Of a DNA stretch of 64,000 bases, positions 10,955 to 21,669 are shown in pieces. This DNA is from Craterostigma plantagineum. Lineage: Eukaryota; Streptophyta; Magnoliopsida; Lamiales; Linderniaceae. The stretch spans positions 9,796,001-9,860,000 of the forward strand of contig JAPQWV010000001.1 in the NCBI GenBank assembly GCA_027422505.1, written 5' to 3'. The notes beneath the pieces were generated by a model that saw only the letters and a list, made by a program, of their open reading frames with translations, was not told where the DNA came from and ran no database searches. Position numbers and translations under genes: made by a program. Numbering within the stretch: position 1 is the stretch's first letter; each line of letters opens with the position of its first letter.

Positions 10955-10972
10955 CTTGGGAGGCAACCCAGG
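10955..10972 (+). other. Hairpin after the coding region, element C
   Basis: CTTGGG-AGGCAA-CCCAGG, the counterpart of 4789-4806 in element A. The flanking GCTTCTTGGG context is shared too. Confidence 0.6.
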
Positions 10973-11185
10973 CTTTATCTAGTATTTTTTTTATTATGTC
11001 TATTATTGTTATCATTCATGTTTTATTTCTGTTACGTTTAGTTTTCCTTTTAGTCATGTCAGGCATCATGAGTCACGATACGACAACCATCACGCGTTTA
11101 GTCACGACCACGTCAACAGTTTTCGTCAGGGAAGTTTCGTGCTCTTACACCTACTTTTCCCTTTCGTTTATTCAAATTTTACGTT

Positions 11186-11218
11186 GAGGACAACGTACGG
11201 ATTAAGTGTGGGGAGGGG
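11186..11218 (+). other. Internal polypurine-tract-like motif, element C
   Basis: GAGGACAA, a short gap, then TTAAGTGTGGGGAGGGG. The terminal tract of the same element (12575-12607) has GAGGACAA, a gap, then TTAAGTGTGGGGAGG. The purine core matches within element C but differs from element A (TTTGGGGGTGG). Confidence 0.65.
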
Positions 11219-12590
11219 AATTTAGGTTGAAAACTTACGTGAAAATTTTTAATTTTTTATGATGTGTCTGTGAGCTATAAATTTCGTTGAAAGGCATGAA
11301 CTAATTGAATTCAGGCACGATTTTTGCACATTATCTCGAGTTAGTCTGCATTATTATGAATTCTTGTGAGCAATTAGGATATGCATGACTGATCGAATCA
11401 TGTCTGCCTGAATAGATGTAGCACTGTTTTAAGAGATTCGTACACATAACCCTGTTTCGTTGTGAGAGTTTGAGCCTGACGAGCTTATGCTCATTTTTCT
11501 TGATTGTGTGACGTGCCTAGTCTATATCTCTCTTGAACTTGCATGTCTGATGCGTGTTGAAACTGTTTTGGTGTGTTAGTGTGAAAATGATGAGGGCATT
11601 ATGAATTAAGTCCAGGGCCAGATTTTCCCACCATGACTAACCCCATTAGTTAGCCACTTTGAACCTAAGCCTATTCGTTTGTTTACCTCGTAAATTATAA
11701 GAGCCACTGACCCGAATAAGCCTCCAGAGATTATCTGAACCTGAGTTGATTAGAATAGAGCAGAAGTCGAACTTGAGAGTTACCGTTTCAGTGTATGATT
11801 TGATGTTCTTCTCTGCTATTCATGAAATGACTCGTGCCTTACTTGACCGTTTTCTGAAATGACTCGATCCCTTGCATAAGCCTGCCCATAACCCATTGGC
11901 AAGATATAGGTTTCGGTCATAAGTATCCTTAGGTACACGGCATTCGCTGTGACGATGTATTCTATGCGACAAAAGCCGAACCTTGATGTTTAGGGAATAA
12001 GGGCAGTGCACAAAAGTAGAGCGTAACTAAGGTGAAAGGGCAGAAAATGAAAGGGAACTGAGTCGAGAGGGTCGGGCAGAAAAGTCTAGGATTTCAGAGC
12101 GAGAACGTTGAGTCTTATGTTGGGACGTGTGATTGTCTGTTTGATCATGCTGTGTTCTTTGATAATTTTTGCTTCAGTGTCCTAGCTCTAAGATTAAGTG
12201 GCCATTATATATGCTTATCGCTTCATGATTATTCGACCCGTTTCCCCAAAAAGACCCTCAAATTTATGCTTGCCACATTAAGTAGTAGAGATGCGATTAG
12301 CTTGCAAGTTTATGGTAGGGGCGGGACTAGTGCACGAATTGAGCGATTCACTATATGCTAGCCTACACACTGAGTGATTTTGAGCGAATCCCATGTGAGA
12401 TATGAGTCTCGATTGGCAGTGCGAAGGAAGTTTAGGTAGACAAGTGCAAGTCATTAGTTTGATGTCCATAATTGTTCGCTTGATTTCGTTTCATGTTTTC
12501 TAGCTTTGATGATAAGTTGCGAACAATCGTGCTGTTATCTTGATTGGATACCTTTTCTGACTTCTAATTTACTTGAGGACAAGAAAATAC

Positions 12591-12607
12591 TTAAGTGTGG
12601 GGAGGTT
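12591..12607 (+). other. Polypurine tract of element C
   Basis: TTAAGTGTGGGGAGGTT directly before the LTR start TGATAAACG. Confidence 0.75.
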
Positions 12608-12795
12608 TGATAAACGTATTGTAGGTCGTTTATCGTAGTAGTTAATTGTCTCATAATAGAGTTTTCGAAGTCATTTTATGCACTTATTAACCCCATTTCT
12701 ACTTATTTTGGTATTATAAGGCTCTAGGACGAGTTTCGGGCGAAAAGGAGCGAAAACGAGGCAAAACGGCGCGAAGACGATGAAAACTGGTGAAG

Positions 12796-13180
12796 GTCAC
12801 GGCCGTGACACATGGTGCACTAGGCCGTGACGTTGGGCAGAGAGTTGGAATGAAGATGGTCACGGCCGTGACACTTATTGCACCAGGCCGTGACCCATAG
12901 CAGCAGCAACATTTGAAAATTCATATCTCTCAATCTAGACCTCGGATTGAGAATCCCTTTGATCAGAATGAAGATTGGCAAGTCTTCTATCTATGGTTAA
13001 AATTTCAGGTCAATCGGACATCGTTTACCCCTCCATCCGAGAGAAATACGAAACTGCCGCAAAGCTGTTGAGAGGGTCACGGCCGTGACGCTACTGCACC
13101 AGGCCGTGACGAGCGGCAGTGAGCTCAATTTTTGCCCAGAGAGTGTCACGGCCGTGACCTATCTTGTCCTAGGCCGTGAC
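12796..13180 (+). repeat. Four palindrome/half-site units upstream of the LTR C promoter
   Basis: GTCACGGCCGTGAC, a perfect 14-bp palindrome, occurs at 12796-12809, 12859-12872, 13076-13089 and 13145-13158. Each copy is followed by the half site GGCCGTGAC (12823, 12886, 13102, 13172) after a gap of 12 or 13 bases. The last unit ends 15 bp before a TATA box. Confidence 0.8.
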
Positions 13181-13195
13181 AGTGTCGAATTTCAC

Positions 13196-13203
13196 TATAA
13201 AAA
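13196..13203 (+). promoter_or_regulatory. TATA box in LTR C
   Basis: TATAAAAA, 15 bp downstream of the last palindrome unit. This suggests U3 enhancer sites plus a core promoter. Inference from arrangement only. Confidence 0.55.
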
Positions 13204-14120
13204 GCCCAAATTCGACCCAGAAAGGGGAGAACTGACCAGAGATCCACCCTAATCCCTCTAGAGACGAAAAATAGTACAAAAGAACACAGATTCGCATCCC
13301 GGAGCGCAAGAGACGGATCATCGACGAATTCACGCCCAATTTAGCGAAGAACGAAGAATCATCAACGCTTTCATCACAGATCATCCGTATATCAGTATAA
13401 TGAATTCTTCACCTTTATTCCTTATTTCTTTCGCTGTTTTCCCGTCGATTATGCGTAGCTAATTCCCCTTTGTGTTTGGGATTAGATGAACGCTAGGATG
13501 TTTCGTAGTTAAGACTTATGATTATCGTGACTATGTGTTCGACTATTTATTGTTCTATGAAATTGTTTCGTTACTTTAATATGTCTATGTGTTAAAGTAA
13601 TCGTATGGAAAAACGTTTAGGGCGACAGCTAAACAACGTTTAGGCCGTTCGTAGAAGATAGGAATTGAGTATAGGGCGAAAGCAAATACTCGATCCTCGC
13701 CGTTAGTAATTACTGAATTTTAGATCCCCGCGAGCGTTTAGGGCGACAGCAAACTCGCGAGCGGGTAGGAAAATTACTGCGATCTAGTCAAAATCACGTA
13801 GGAACGATTCCAGTGTCTTAGCCGATAGCACCTAGCAGGATTCGAATCCCGAGCACATCTTTTTTATCTGAAGCTTCGTATCAGTGTTAAGCGTATTTGA
13901 ATCTCTAGTTGAGTTAGATATAATCTGTTAGGTTAAGTGATAAAACAATTTGCGTATTTTATTAGGCTAAATATCGAGTCGATAGGTCACTACTAGTACT
14001 TGATTTATTCCTTGTGTTCGATACTCGTTTACTCACTTTACTGCACTACAAACGATAGGTCCACTGCCTATCGTACGTCGGTGATAGTAATTAGGTATTC
14101 GTTTTAATTATTACTTGTCA

Positions 14121-15332
14121 CACTTTTCATTTACACACCACGTGTCGATCAGACACGCCGAACACTGTTGCTCTTTCTGTAGTTTCATAGTTGGTAGACC
14201 GTGAACCAACTTCTTCATTGAGAGTCGTTGAAGAGCTTTAATGTTCAGATTAGACATGCGTTGATGCCATAGGTTGTTCCTATGAATTACTGTCTGAGAG
14301 ATGAAAACAACTGCCGAGGGCTGCACGGACGTCATGTTGATTGTGTATAGGTTTGACTTCCGAATTCCTTGAAGGAGTTCTTTGTCCTGACTGTCCAAAA
14401 TTCTGCACCGGTCAGCAAAGAAGACCACCTGGAAACCTTTGTCGCAGAATTGGCCTATGCTGAACAAGTTACGGCGCAGACCTTCGACGTAGGAGATATC
14501 CTTGATAGTCAGATTGTCCAAAATGATTCCTCCAAGTCCTAGAATTGGGGCCGAGTCGTTGTTCCCAAATCTGACTTTGCCATTGAATCGGTCTTGGTAG
14601 TTGCTCAGCTCTTGATTTCTCATCATGTCTGTGGAGCAACCCAAGTCAATGTACCACATATGATGGATCTGCAAAAACAATTTAAATAGCTTTAGGTACC
14701 CACTTATGGGTCCTCTCAGATTAGCAGATTTAGTCTTTGGTTCAGATATGGTTGCTAAATTATCACTAATAGGAGCTTTAGCTACCCAAGTCACTTTCGA
14801 AGAGTTGATTTGGGTTTTGCCTTTGTAGGAAACTTGGCCTTTTTGGCTTTCGTTTTCCTAGGCGGAGATTTAGAAAGCCATTTGGGTTGAACCTGGCAGG
14901 GAGTTGAATTTCAGCACTGGCAAATGCATTAGTAGGCTTGATCGTGGAAATGATCTTATCGTTAGATAGTCTCCTAACGTGTTTTGGGGATTGAATTTTC
15001 ACGGGATACCTTTGGTGAGAACATGAATGAATTGCGCCATAAGCTTTCTTAATGGCTGGATCTTGTTTCATACGGGTCATCCTAGATGCTAGAAGGATTG
15101 TTTTTAGTTATCGATGAAGAGCCTATTAGCAAGTTAGTGCTTGTAAAATTAATGGGTTGTAGGGAGCATGTAGAAGCAATAAGTTTGAGTGAGGAAATAG
15201 CTCTTTTATTTCTACGAGTGTCTTTTATTTTTAGAGAAGGAGTGGATAAACTGGGAACATTAACATCTAATGGCTCCTTTATTTCTAGTGTAGACACTCT
15301 CGCCTTCGATATCTCTTGCTCGTTTTACTACG
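14121..15332 (-). mobile_element. Ty1/copia fragment: gag tail, protease and pre-integrase region
   Basis: Reads right to left. 15297-15082 and 15080-14778 encode a basic, low-complexity stretch of the kind found between gag and protease. 14794-14121 encodes a protease in which W-Y-I-D-L-G-C-S replaces the usual W-Y-L-D-S-G-C-S, followed by the G-G-I-I...I-S-Y-V-E-G...L-F-S-I-G-Q-F-C-D-K-G block and a GAG-pre-integrase L-W-H-Q-R-M segment. Closest relative in this window is copia element D (57534-58076). Frameshifted and cut at both ends, by LTR C on one side and LTR B on the other. Confidence 0.8.
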
Positions 15333-16636
15333 TGATAAGTTAGGAAATTATATTATTTTTATACCTCGTAAAAGCGTGTTTTCGATCGTTATTTACCTAA
15401 AATTTCTTTATCCTATATTTATATTCAGATTTATTTTTGGACAGATATCAGAGCAAACGAGATCGACAAAACGAAAATAAGGGCACTTTTTGAATGATTG
15501 GAATGTTAGGGGACCTTCTTACAATTTTCTAATTTATTTGGGGCAGCCCTGCAATATGCCAGATTCTCCTACTTTTGGCAGCCCATGTGACGTGAAGGGC
15601 TAAGTGGAGATATTATCTCTTTTTGCCAAGAATCATGCTAATTAAGGAAAATAATTAAAGAATAGTTCAAATATTCAAAAGAAGATTTCCTCTTCGAAGA
15701 TGAAGTCGGTTGCTACACTTTTATAGAGGCTAGGCAGAAAGCAGCGATTTTAAGGGAGAAAATAAAAAGCAGCGAATAGAAGAGAAAACCGGCGACGGAA
15801 ATAAAGAGCAGACTTGCGGCGAAGATAGAAGACGATTGACGACTAGCGAGGCGTTCCTTCCGTGATAAGCATATTATTTCTCTACTATTTTGACATTGAA
15901 TATTTTGTGTTTTAGTTTATTAATATGCTAGCTTAGATTCTTTTGTGATTAAGGCCATGTTAGGCCGAATAATGACTACGTATTAATATTTTTCTTATCC
16001 TATTTGACGTGTGAATCGAGTCACGTGTTCCTTGTTTACACTTAATGCTTGTGTATGTCTGATCAACATATGCATGTTATTTGATTGCTTTATGAGACGG
16101 ACAAAGTGATTAGACCGGTTAGAATAATAAACATCGAACATCACTACGTAAAACTGACAAGAGATGGAATTCGGTTTCGTATGTGTGGTTTCCGAATCGA
16201 AAGCGCTTAAGCTCGGGGAATTTCATAGAATTTGAATACATGCGTGGAAACTACAATCCTATAGACATATACGGGTTGGTTCTCTATCGCATAGGGTCGC
16301 TATTGCGGGACAAACGAGTAGCAATTGTCTTAGGAAATTTTACCTTGACTGAGATTCGTGATGGTTAGATAGGATAGATTTTATGAAGACGTAGGAATTA
16401 TTTATGCTGAGCATGTGCCTTGGTCACTCGTCGTAAATTGATTTTTATCTCATCTATTTTATTTCCGTCTATTTTATTATTTGCACTTTTATCTCGTTTA
16501 ATTAAATCTCTTAGTCTAAATTAGAATTAGGTTAATATCTTAGAATTAATCAAGCTATCTTCGTGGTCGATACTCGGACTTCGTCCGTTTTACTACTTGC
16601 ACGACCAAGTACACTTGCTAGTATTTGAGCGTGTCA
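15333..16636 (+). repeat. 5' LTR of element B
   Basis: TGATAAGTTAGG to GAGCGTGTCA, 1304 bp, homologous to the 1637-bp LTR of element A. The body of element B follows directly with the primer site. Confidence 0.85.
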
Positions 16637-16642
16637 AGTTTT

Positions 16643-16659
16643 TGGGCCGTTGCCGGGGA
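16643..16659 (+). other. tRNA-Asp primer-binding site of element B, one base short
   Basis: TGGGCCGTTGCCGGGGA, 6 bases after the LTR. Athila elements normally use TGGCGCCGTTGCCGGGG, complementary to the 3' end of tRNA-Asp. One base is missing near the 5' end of the site. Confidence 0.75.
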
Positions 16660-16806
16660 TAGCTATATTATTAATTTTAGGATTTATTTTGAGTTTTAGT
16701 TTAGACATTTTATTTATCGATTATTATTATTATTATTTTTTATTATTTATTTTTGCCAATTCGCTTCCGCTGATTTTCATCATTTGCAGATAATTCCTAT
16801 TAGTGC

Positions 16807-18551
16807 ATGACAAGAAGCTCGAGAAACGTAGCATTGCTATTTGACGCAGAAATTGAAGCAACGTGTCGGCGAAACAATCGAAATCGTAGACTGAGAATGG
16901 ACAATCAAGAACACGAGGAAGAACAGATGGTTCCTCCACGGCCCACTTTACTAAGTCGAGCGCTTTCGGGAATTTTTGATGACAATGACCCGATTGCCAT
17001 CCCCGCGGGACCAAATAATCACTTAGGGATTAAACCCGTTACTATACAGATGGTGACGGGTTCAGCACAGTTTCATGGGCTTACAAACGAGGACGCATAT
17101 TTTGAAATTCCCTCAAATTTGCAGAACTATTAAGTATTCTGGCGTCTCCACATAAGTGATAAAACTAACATTTTTTCCCTTTTCTCTGACAGGTAAGGCT
17201 TCTGAATGGTTCTCATCATTGCCGCATGCATCTATCACTAGGTGGGAGCAACTAGTGGAGTGCTTTCTGGGCAAATATTACCCACTGTCAAGGACCATCG
17301 AAATTAGGAGCCAACTAGTAAACTTCAAACAAGAAGGTGGCGAATCTCTGAGCGATGCATGGAGCAGGTACAAGAGCCTTCTGAGACAATGCCCGAACCA
17401 CAGCATACCCCTGAGCGTTCAGATGCAGTCATTCTTTTTAGGGCTGAGAACGCCAAATAAAAGAATCGTCGATGGGGGTTGCACACAAAATTTTTTGGAG
17501 TTAAACGACGAGAAAGTACTCCAAGCCATCGAGCGAATCGCAGCCTACCCAGCAAGATATGCTAAGCATGATCTAGACCGACGGACGGCTGGAGTACGTG
17601 AGATAAGTAGCTCGTTGGAGGCGAATTCGAAGCCATACATAATAGACCTGATACACGCCCAGGACCCTGAGACGGTCAATCACATCCAAATAGGCAGAGG
17701 AATGCATACTCCAACACATACGATCCGAAGTGGAGAAGCCATTCTAATTTGTCGTATGGAAACTCGCACTACTTGAAGCCTCCAGGAGTCAGAATCAACA
17801 AATTGAGCCGCCAACAAAACAAAAGGCCGATTGGGAGATAGCCTTGGAGAAAATGGCGGCGGTTCAAGGCGATCAAAATTGCAAGACAGAGAAAAGACTA
17901 CAGGGTCTAGAAGGGAGAGTTCAGGAAGGCTTCCCTGATATACGAGCTGCAATAAAGAACTTAACAATACAAATGGGACAACTCTCAAATACAGTGTAAT
18001 ATCGCAAACCAAGCACACTTCCAAGCAACACCAAAAAGAACCCTCGAGAGTACGTCAAGGCCATTAAGCTGAGGAGTGGGAAGACACTAGAATCAACTCA
18101 GGAGGCTGAGGAAGTAGAGGAAGCAAAAGAGACGGGAAACAACGATGGGCACAACATCACGGTCACTGACACAACTCATCACGGCCAAATGAAGGACTAG
18201 CGAGCCGTAGAAGTCGAGGACGAGCTGGATTCTCTCGCAGTGGAAAAGAAGGTCGACCCACTCCCACCAGTCAAGATTCGACCTTCATATCCCGCAGCAT
18301 TACGAAAGGGAAAATCGGATAAGCATTTCGAGCGCTTTATTAATATTTTTAGGAAGTTAGAAATTAACATTCCTTTTTGTGAAGCTCTTTTACAGATTCC
18401 GAAGTACGCCAAATTTTTCAAAGAGTTGCTATCAAACCGGAACAAGCTAGAGCAATATGGCACGATAGCCCTTAACGAAGAATGCTCTGCGGTGTTACAA
18501 AGGAAGCTACCACCAAAGCTCAAAGATAGAGGGAGTTTTTCTATTCCTTGA
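16807..18551 (+). pseudogene. gag of element B
   Basis: ATG at 16807 opens a basic N-terminus (R-R-N-N-R-N-R-R-L-R). The frame breaks near 17110-17155, where a TAA just before 17156 and a shift separate it from the core segment 17156-17776. The core has the same F-P-F-S-L and F-L-G-K-Y-Y-P-L blocks as element A. The next in-frame piece is 18240-18551, the Gag tail, and it ends in a TGA where element A has a Cys codon of the protease lead-in. Comparison with A shows at least four lesions. Confidence 0.8.
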
Positions 18552-19071
18552 TCCATAGGCTCATTATCATTTACTAATGTTCTTTGTGATTTAGGAGCGA
18601 GTATTAACTTGTTACCTTTTTCACTTGTGAATAAGCTAGGCATTGGTGAGCCAAAGCCTACATCTACGGTCCTCCAACTAAGCAGATAGATCGATCACAT
18701 ACCCACGAGGAGTATTGGAGGACGTATTAGTCAAGGTTGGAGAGCACTACTTCCCAGCCGATTTCGTGGTACTAGACATGGAAGAGGACACCGACATGCC
18801 CCTTATTCTAGGAAGAGCGTTTCTGAATACTGCAAGAGCTCTTATTGATGTTGGTTATGGTAAGCTCATCCTACATGTTGGGGATGAGAAAGTTATACTT
18901 GATGTTTATAAGGCAATGAAACACCCTCCAGATGATGATTCTTGTTCCTTTACTGATAGTATTGACGCATGTACTCTGGAGTATTTTAGAACTTTCAAGA
19001 ATAAGGAAAAATTTGAAGCATGCCTAGTCGGAGACGAGTCCGAGGAATGGCCAATACCGTTGCAAGCTTAG
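18552..19071 (+). pseudogene. Protease region of element B
   Basis: Protease homology with element A runs through this stretch, including the D-L-G-A-S strand near 18590 and the I-L-G-R block in the open piece 18715-19071. A shift near 18685 and the stop at 18549-18551 disrupt it. Confidence 0.75.
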
Positions 19072-20900
19072 CAGCGAACCTACCTCACCGAAGGTCGGCC
19101 AAGCCAAAAGTAGAGCGTCTCGATGGATGATTAGCCACACAACCTCGACCATCAATAGAGGACCCTCCGGTTTTAAAACTTAAACCTTTACCTAGTCACC
19201 TCAAATATGTTTATCTGGGCGCTCTTGATACTTTACCCGTGATTATTTCTTCCACTTTGACAGATCAAATGGAAGAAAAGCTAGTAAGGGTGCTAAGAGA
19301 ACACAATGGAAGGTTGCTGACATCAAGGGAGTAAGCCCGACCATTTGCATGCATAAGATTTTGATGGAAGATTCTTACAAGTCGGTCACACAACCACAGA
19401 GACGCCTAAACCCAGCGATGCAAGAAATAGTGAAAAGGAGGTTATTAAGCTTTTGGACGCATGTATCATCTACCATATCTCTGATAGCGCTTGGGTTAGT
19501 CCGACCCAGGTTGTTCCTAAAAAGGGAGGTATGGCCGTTATAAAGAATGGCTCTAATGAGTTGATTCCCACTAGGACTGTTACGGGGTGGCGCGTATGCA
19601 TAAATCATAGGAAATTGAATGATGCCAATCGTAAGGATCATTTCCCCCTCTCCTTTATTGATCAGATGTTAGAAAGACTAGTTGGACATGAGTTTTACTG
19701 CTTTCTAGATGGTTACTCAGGTTATAATCAGATTTCTATAGCACCCGAGGATCAGGTAAAGACGAATTTTAGTTGTCCTTATGGTACTTTTGTATATAGA
19801 CGCATGCCATTTGGATTATGTAATGCTCCAGCTACTTTTCAGAGATGCATGCTCGCTATTTTTCATGACATAGTTGGGAAATTTATGGAAATATTTATGG
19901 ATGATTTTTCTGTATTTGGGTCTACGTTTGATACTTGCCTTGATAATTAGCATCTGTTCTATCACGATGTGAAGAGACTAACCTTGTCTTAAATTGGGAG
20001 AAGTGTCATTTTATGGTACAGGAAGGTATAGTTCTCTGGCACAATGATCCCACAAAGGAATTGAAGTGGATCGAGCCAAGGTTGACGCGATTGAGCAATT
20101 GCCACCACCCACGTCAGTGAAGGGGGTTCGAAAAGGATTCTACCGACACTTCATAAAGGATTTTTCAAAAATAGATAAGCCATTATCTACTTTACTTTTT
20201 AAAGATGCTATTTTTAACTTCACTGATGATTGTCTGCAGGCTTTTCGAACCTTAAAGGAGAAACTCACTACAGCCCAGTGATGGTCGCACCAGACTGGAC
20301 ACTCCCATTTATATTGATGTGCGATGCTAGCGATGGTGTTGTAGGTGCAGTTCTAGGACAACTCAAGGATAAGGTATTTCAGGTCATTTACTACGCTAGT
20401 AAAACTCTGGACGATGCACAGAGGAATTATGATACTACTGAGAAAGAGTTACTAGCCGTGGTATTGCAGTAGATAAATTTCATTCTTACCTAGTATTGAA
20501 TAAGGTAATCATCTACACTAATCATGCTGCACTTAGATACTTATTTGCTAAGAAATATGCTAAGCCTAGGTTGATTCGCTGGATTTTACTACTTCAGGAG
20601 TATGACTTAGAGATTCGTGATAAAAAAAGGTGTTGAGAATGTGATAGCTGATCATTTATCTAGGTTAGATAACTTCCATGAGCAAGATAAAGAGTTACCT
20701 ACGAATATTTTCCTGACGAACAATTATTTGCTTTGATCGATACATCATTTCCTTGGTTCGAGGATTTTGCAAATTATGCTGCTACAGGTGAGATTCCCAC
20801 ATGCTTGAGTTTTCATCAGAAGAAGAAATTTCTCTCTGATGCGAAACACTATCTGTGGGACGATCCATTCCTATACAGGATTTCTCTTATCAGGTAATCC
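19072..20900 (+). pseudogene. Reverse transcriptase and RNase H of element B
   Basis: RT palm with F-M-D-D at 19894-19905 in the open piece 19453-19950. Fragments 20066-20281 and 20230-20472 carry the connection region and RNase H, with C-D-A-S-D-G near 20321. The H-A-A-L-R-Y-L block follows near 20520. Every domain break differs from element A by one- or two-base indels. Confidence 0.8.
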
Positions 20901-21669
20901 GGTGATGTATACCCGTCGAAGAGGTGAGCTCTGTTTTATCTCATTGTCATGCGGGTTTGATGGGTGGAGACCATGGACCCACTAGGACCGCATTTAAAGT
21001 ATTACAATCGGGTTTTTTTGGCCTACTTTTGTTTAAGGATGCGCATGCTTATGTTGCCTCATATGATCGTTGTCAGCGTACGGGTGCTATGCTCGAAAGC
21101 ATGAAATGCCATTGAATATCATGTTAGAAATTGAACTGTTTGATGTGTGGGGCATTGATTTTATGGGGCCTTTTCCTAGTTCATGTTCAAATAAGTATAT
21201 ATTGGTAGCAGTAGATTATGTGTCTAAATGGGTAGAGGCAGAGGCATGTGGGACCAATGATGCACGCGTAGTCATTCGATTTCTTAAGAAGCATATTTTT
21301 ACTCGTTTTGGTACACCTAGGGCAATAATTAGCGATGGTGGTACTCATTTCTGCAATAAGTTATTCGCTAATTTGTTGTCTAAGTATGGTGTGAAGCATA
21401 AAGTGTCTACCCCATACCATCCCCAGACTAGTGGACAGGTAGAGGTTTCGAATAGGGAGATGAAGCAGATCTTGGAAAAGACGGTGAACGCATCAAGGAA
21501 AGATTGGTCGCTGAAGCTATATGATGTGCTACGGGCGTACCGCACCGCATATAAAACTCCGATAGGGACTTCGCCGTTTCGTCTTGTTTTTGGAAAAGCA
21601 TGCCATTTACCCGTAGAATTAGAACACCGTGCATATTGGGCTATTGTTTCGCAAACTTCTCTCCATTGA
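20901..21669 (+). pseudogene. Integrase of element B (zinc region and D,D,E core), 3' truncated
   Basis: The zinc region is at 20924-21115 and the core is in the open frame 21070-21669. [15 protein letters not shown] and V-E-V-S-N-R-E supply the D, D and E catalytic residues. This is the part that element A has lost. Homology ends at about 21643 and the last few codons belong to flanking DNA. Confidence 0.8.

Larger units (their letters stand above)
10910..12574 (+). other. Non-coding region of element C between protease and 3' LTR
   Basis: 1.66 kb without a supported ORF. It contains the shared hairpin at 10955-10972 and an internal polypurine motif at 11186-11218. The layout parallels 4748-6495 of element A, although I could not align the sequences by eye beyond those motifs. 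Confidence 0.55.
8151..14120 (+). mobile_element. Non-autonomous Athila-type element C (gag-protease only) with 3' LTR
   Basis: Starts inside gag because element A is inserted there; its 5' LTR lies left of the window. Gag and protease are recognisable, but the frame stops being homologous exactly where the RT-proximal linker (L-K-P-L-P) begins. The next recognisable feature is the post-pol hairpin at 10955. Reverse transcriptase, RNase H and integrase are absent. The LTR starts TGATAAACG at 12608. The right end, TTGTCA at 14120, is inferred from where copia homology begins and is uncertain by tens of bases. Confidence 0.8.
12608..14120 (+). repeat. 3' LTR of element C
   Basis: About 1.5 kb, starting TGATAAACG. 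It carries four palindrome units followed by a TATA box. The 3' end (TTGTCA, 14120) is inferred because minus-strand copia protein homology begins immediately after. Internal sequence is unrelated to LTRs A and B by eye. Confidence 0.7.
15333..21660 (+). mobile_element. Athila-type element B, 5' LTR to integrase core, 3' truncated
   Basis: Same family as element A: the LTR ends and long protein stretches are nearly identical. It has a 5' LTR, a degenerate primer site, gag, protease, RT, RNase H and an integrase core. Homology stops near 21643, just after the R-A-Y-W-A-I block. The integrase C-terminus, polypurine tract and 3' LTR are missing. Many stops and frameshifts; not functional. Confidence 0.88.

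Noticed and set aside
12796..13180. Possible CRISPR-like array
   Set aside because: Repeats are palindromic promoter-type motifs with unequal gaps inside an LTR of a plant retrotransposon.
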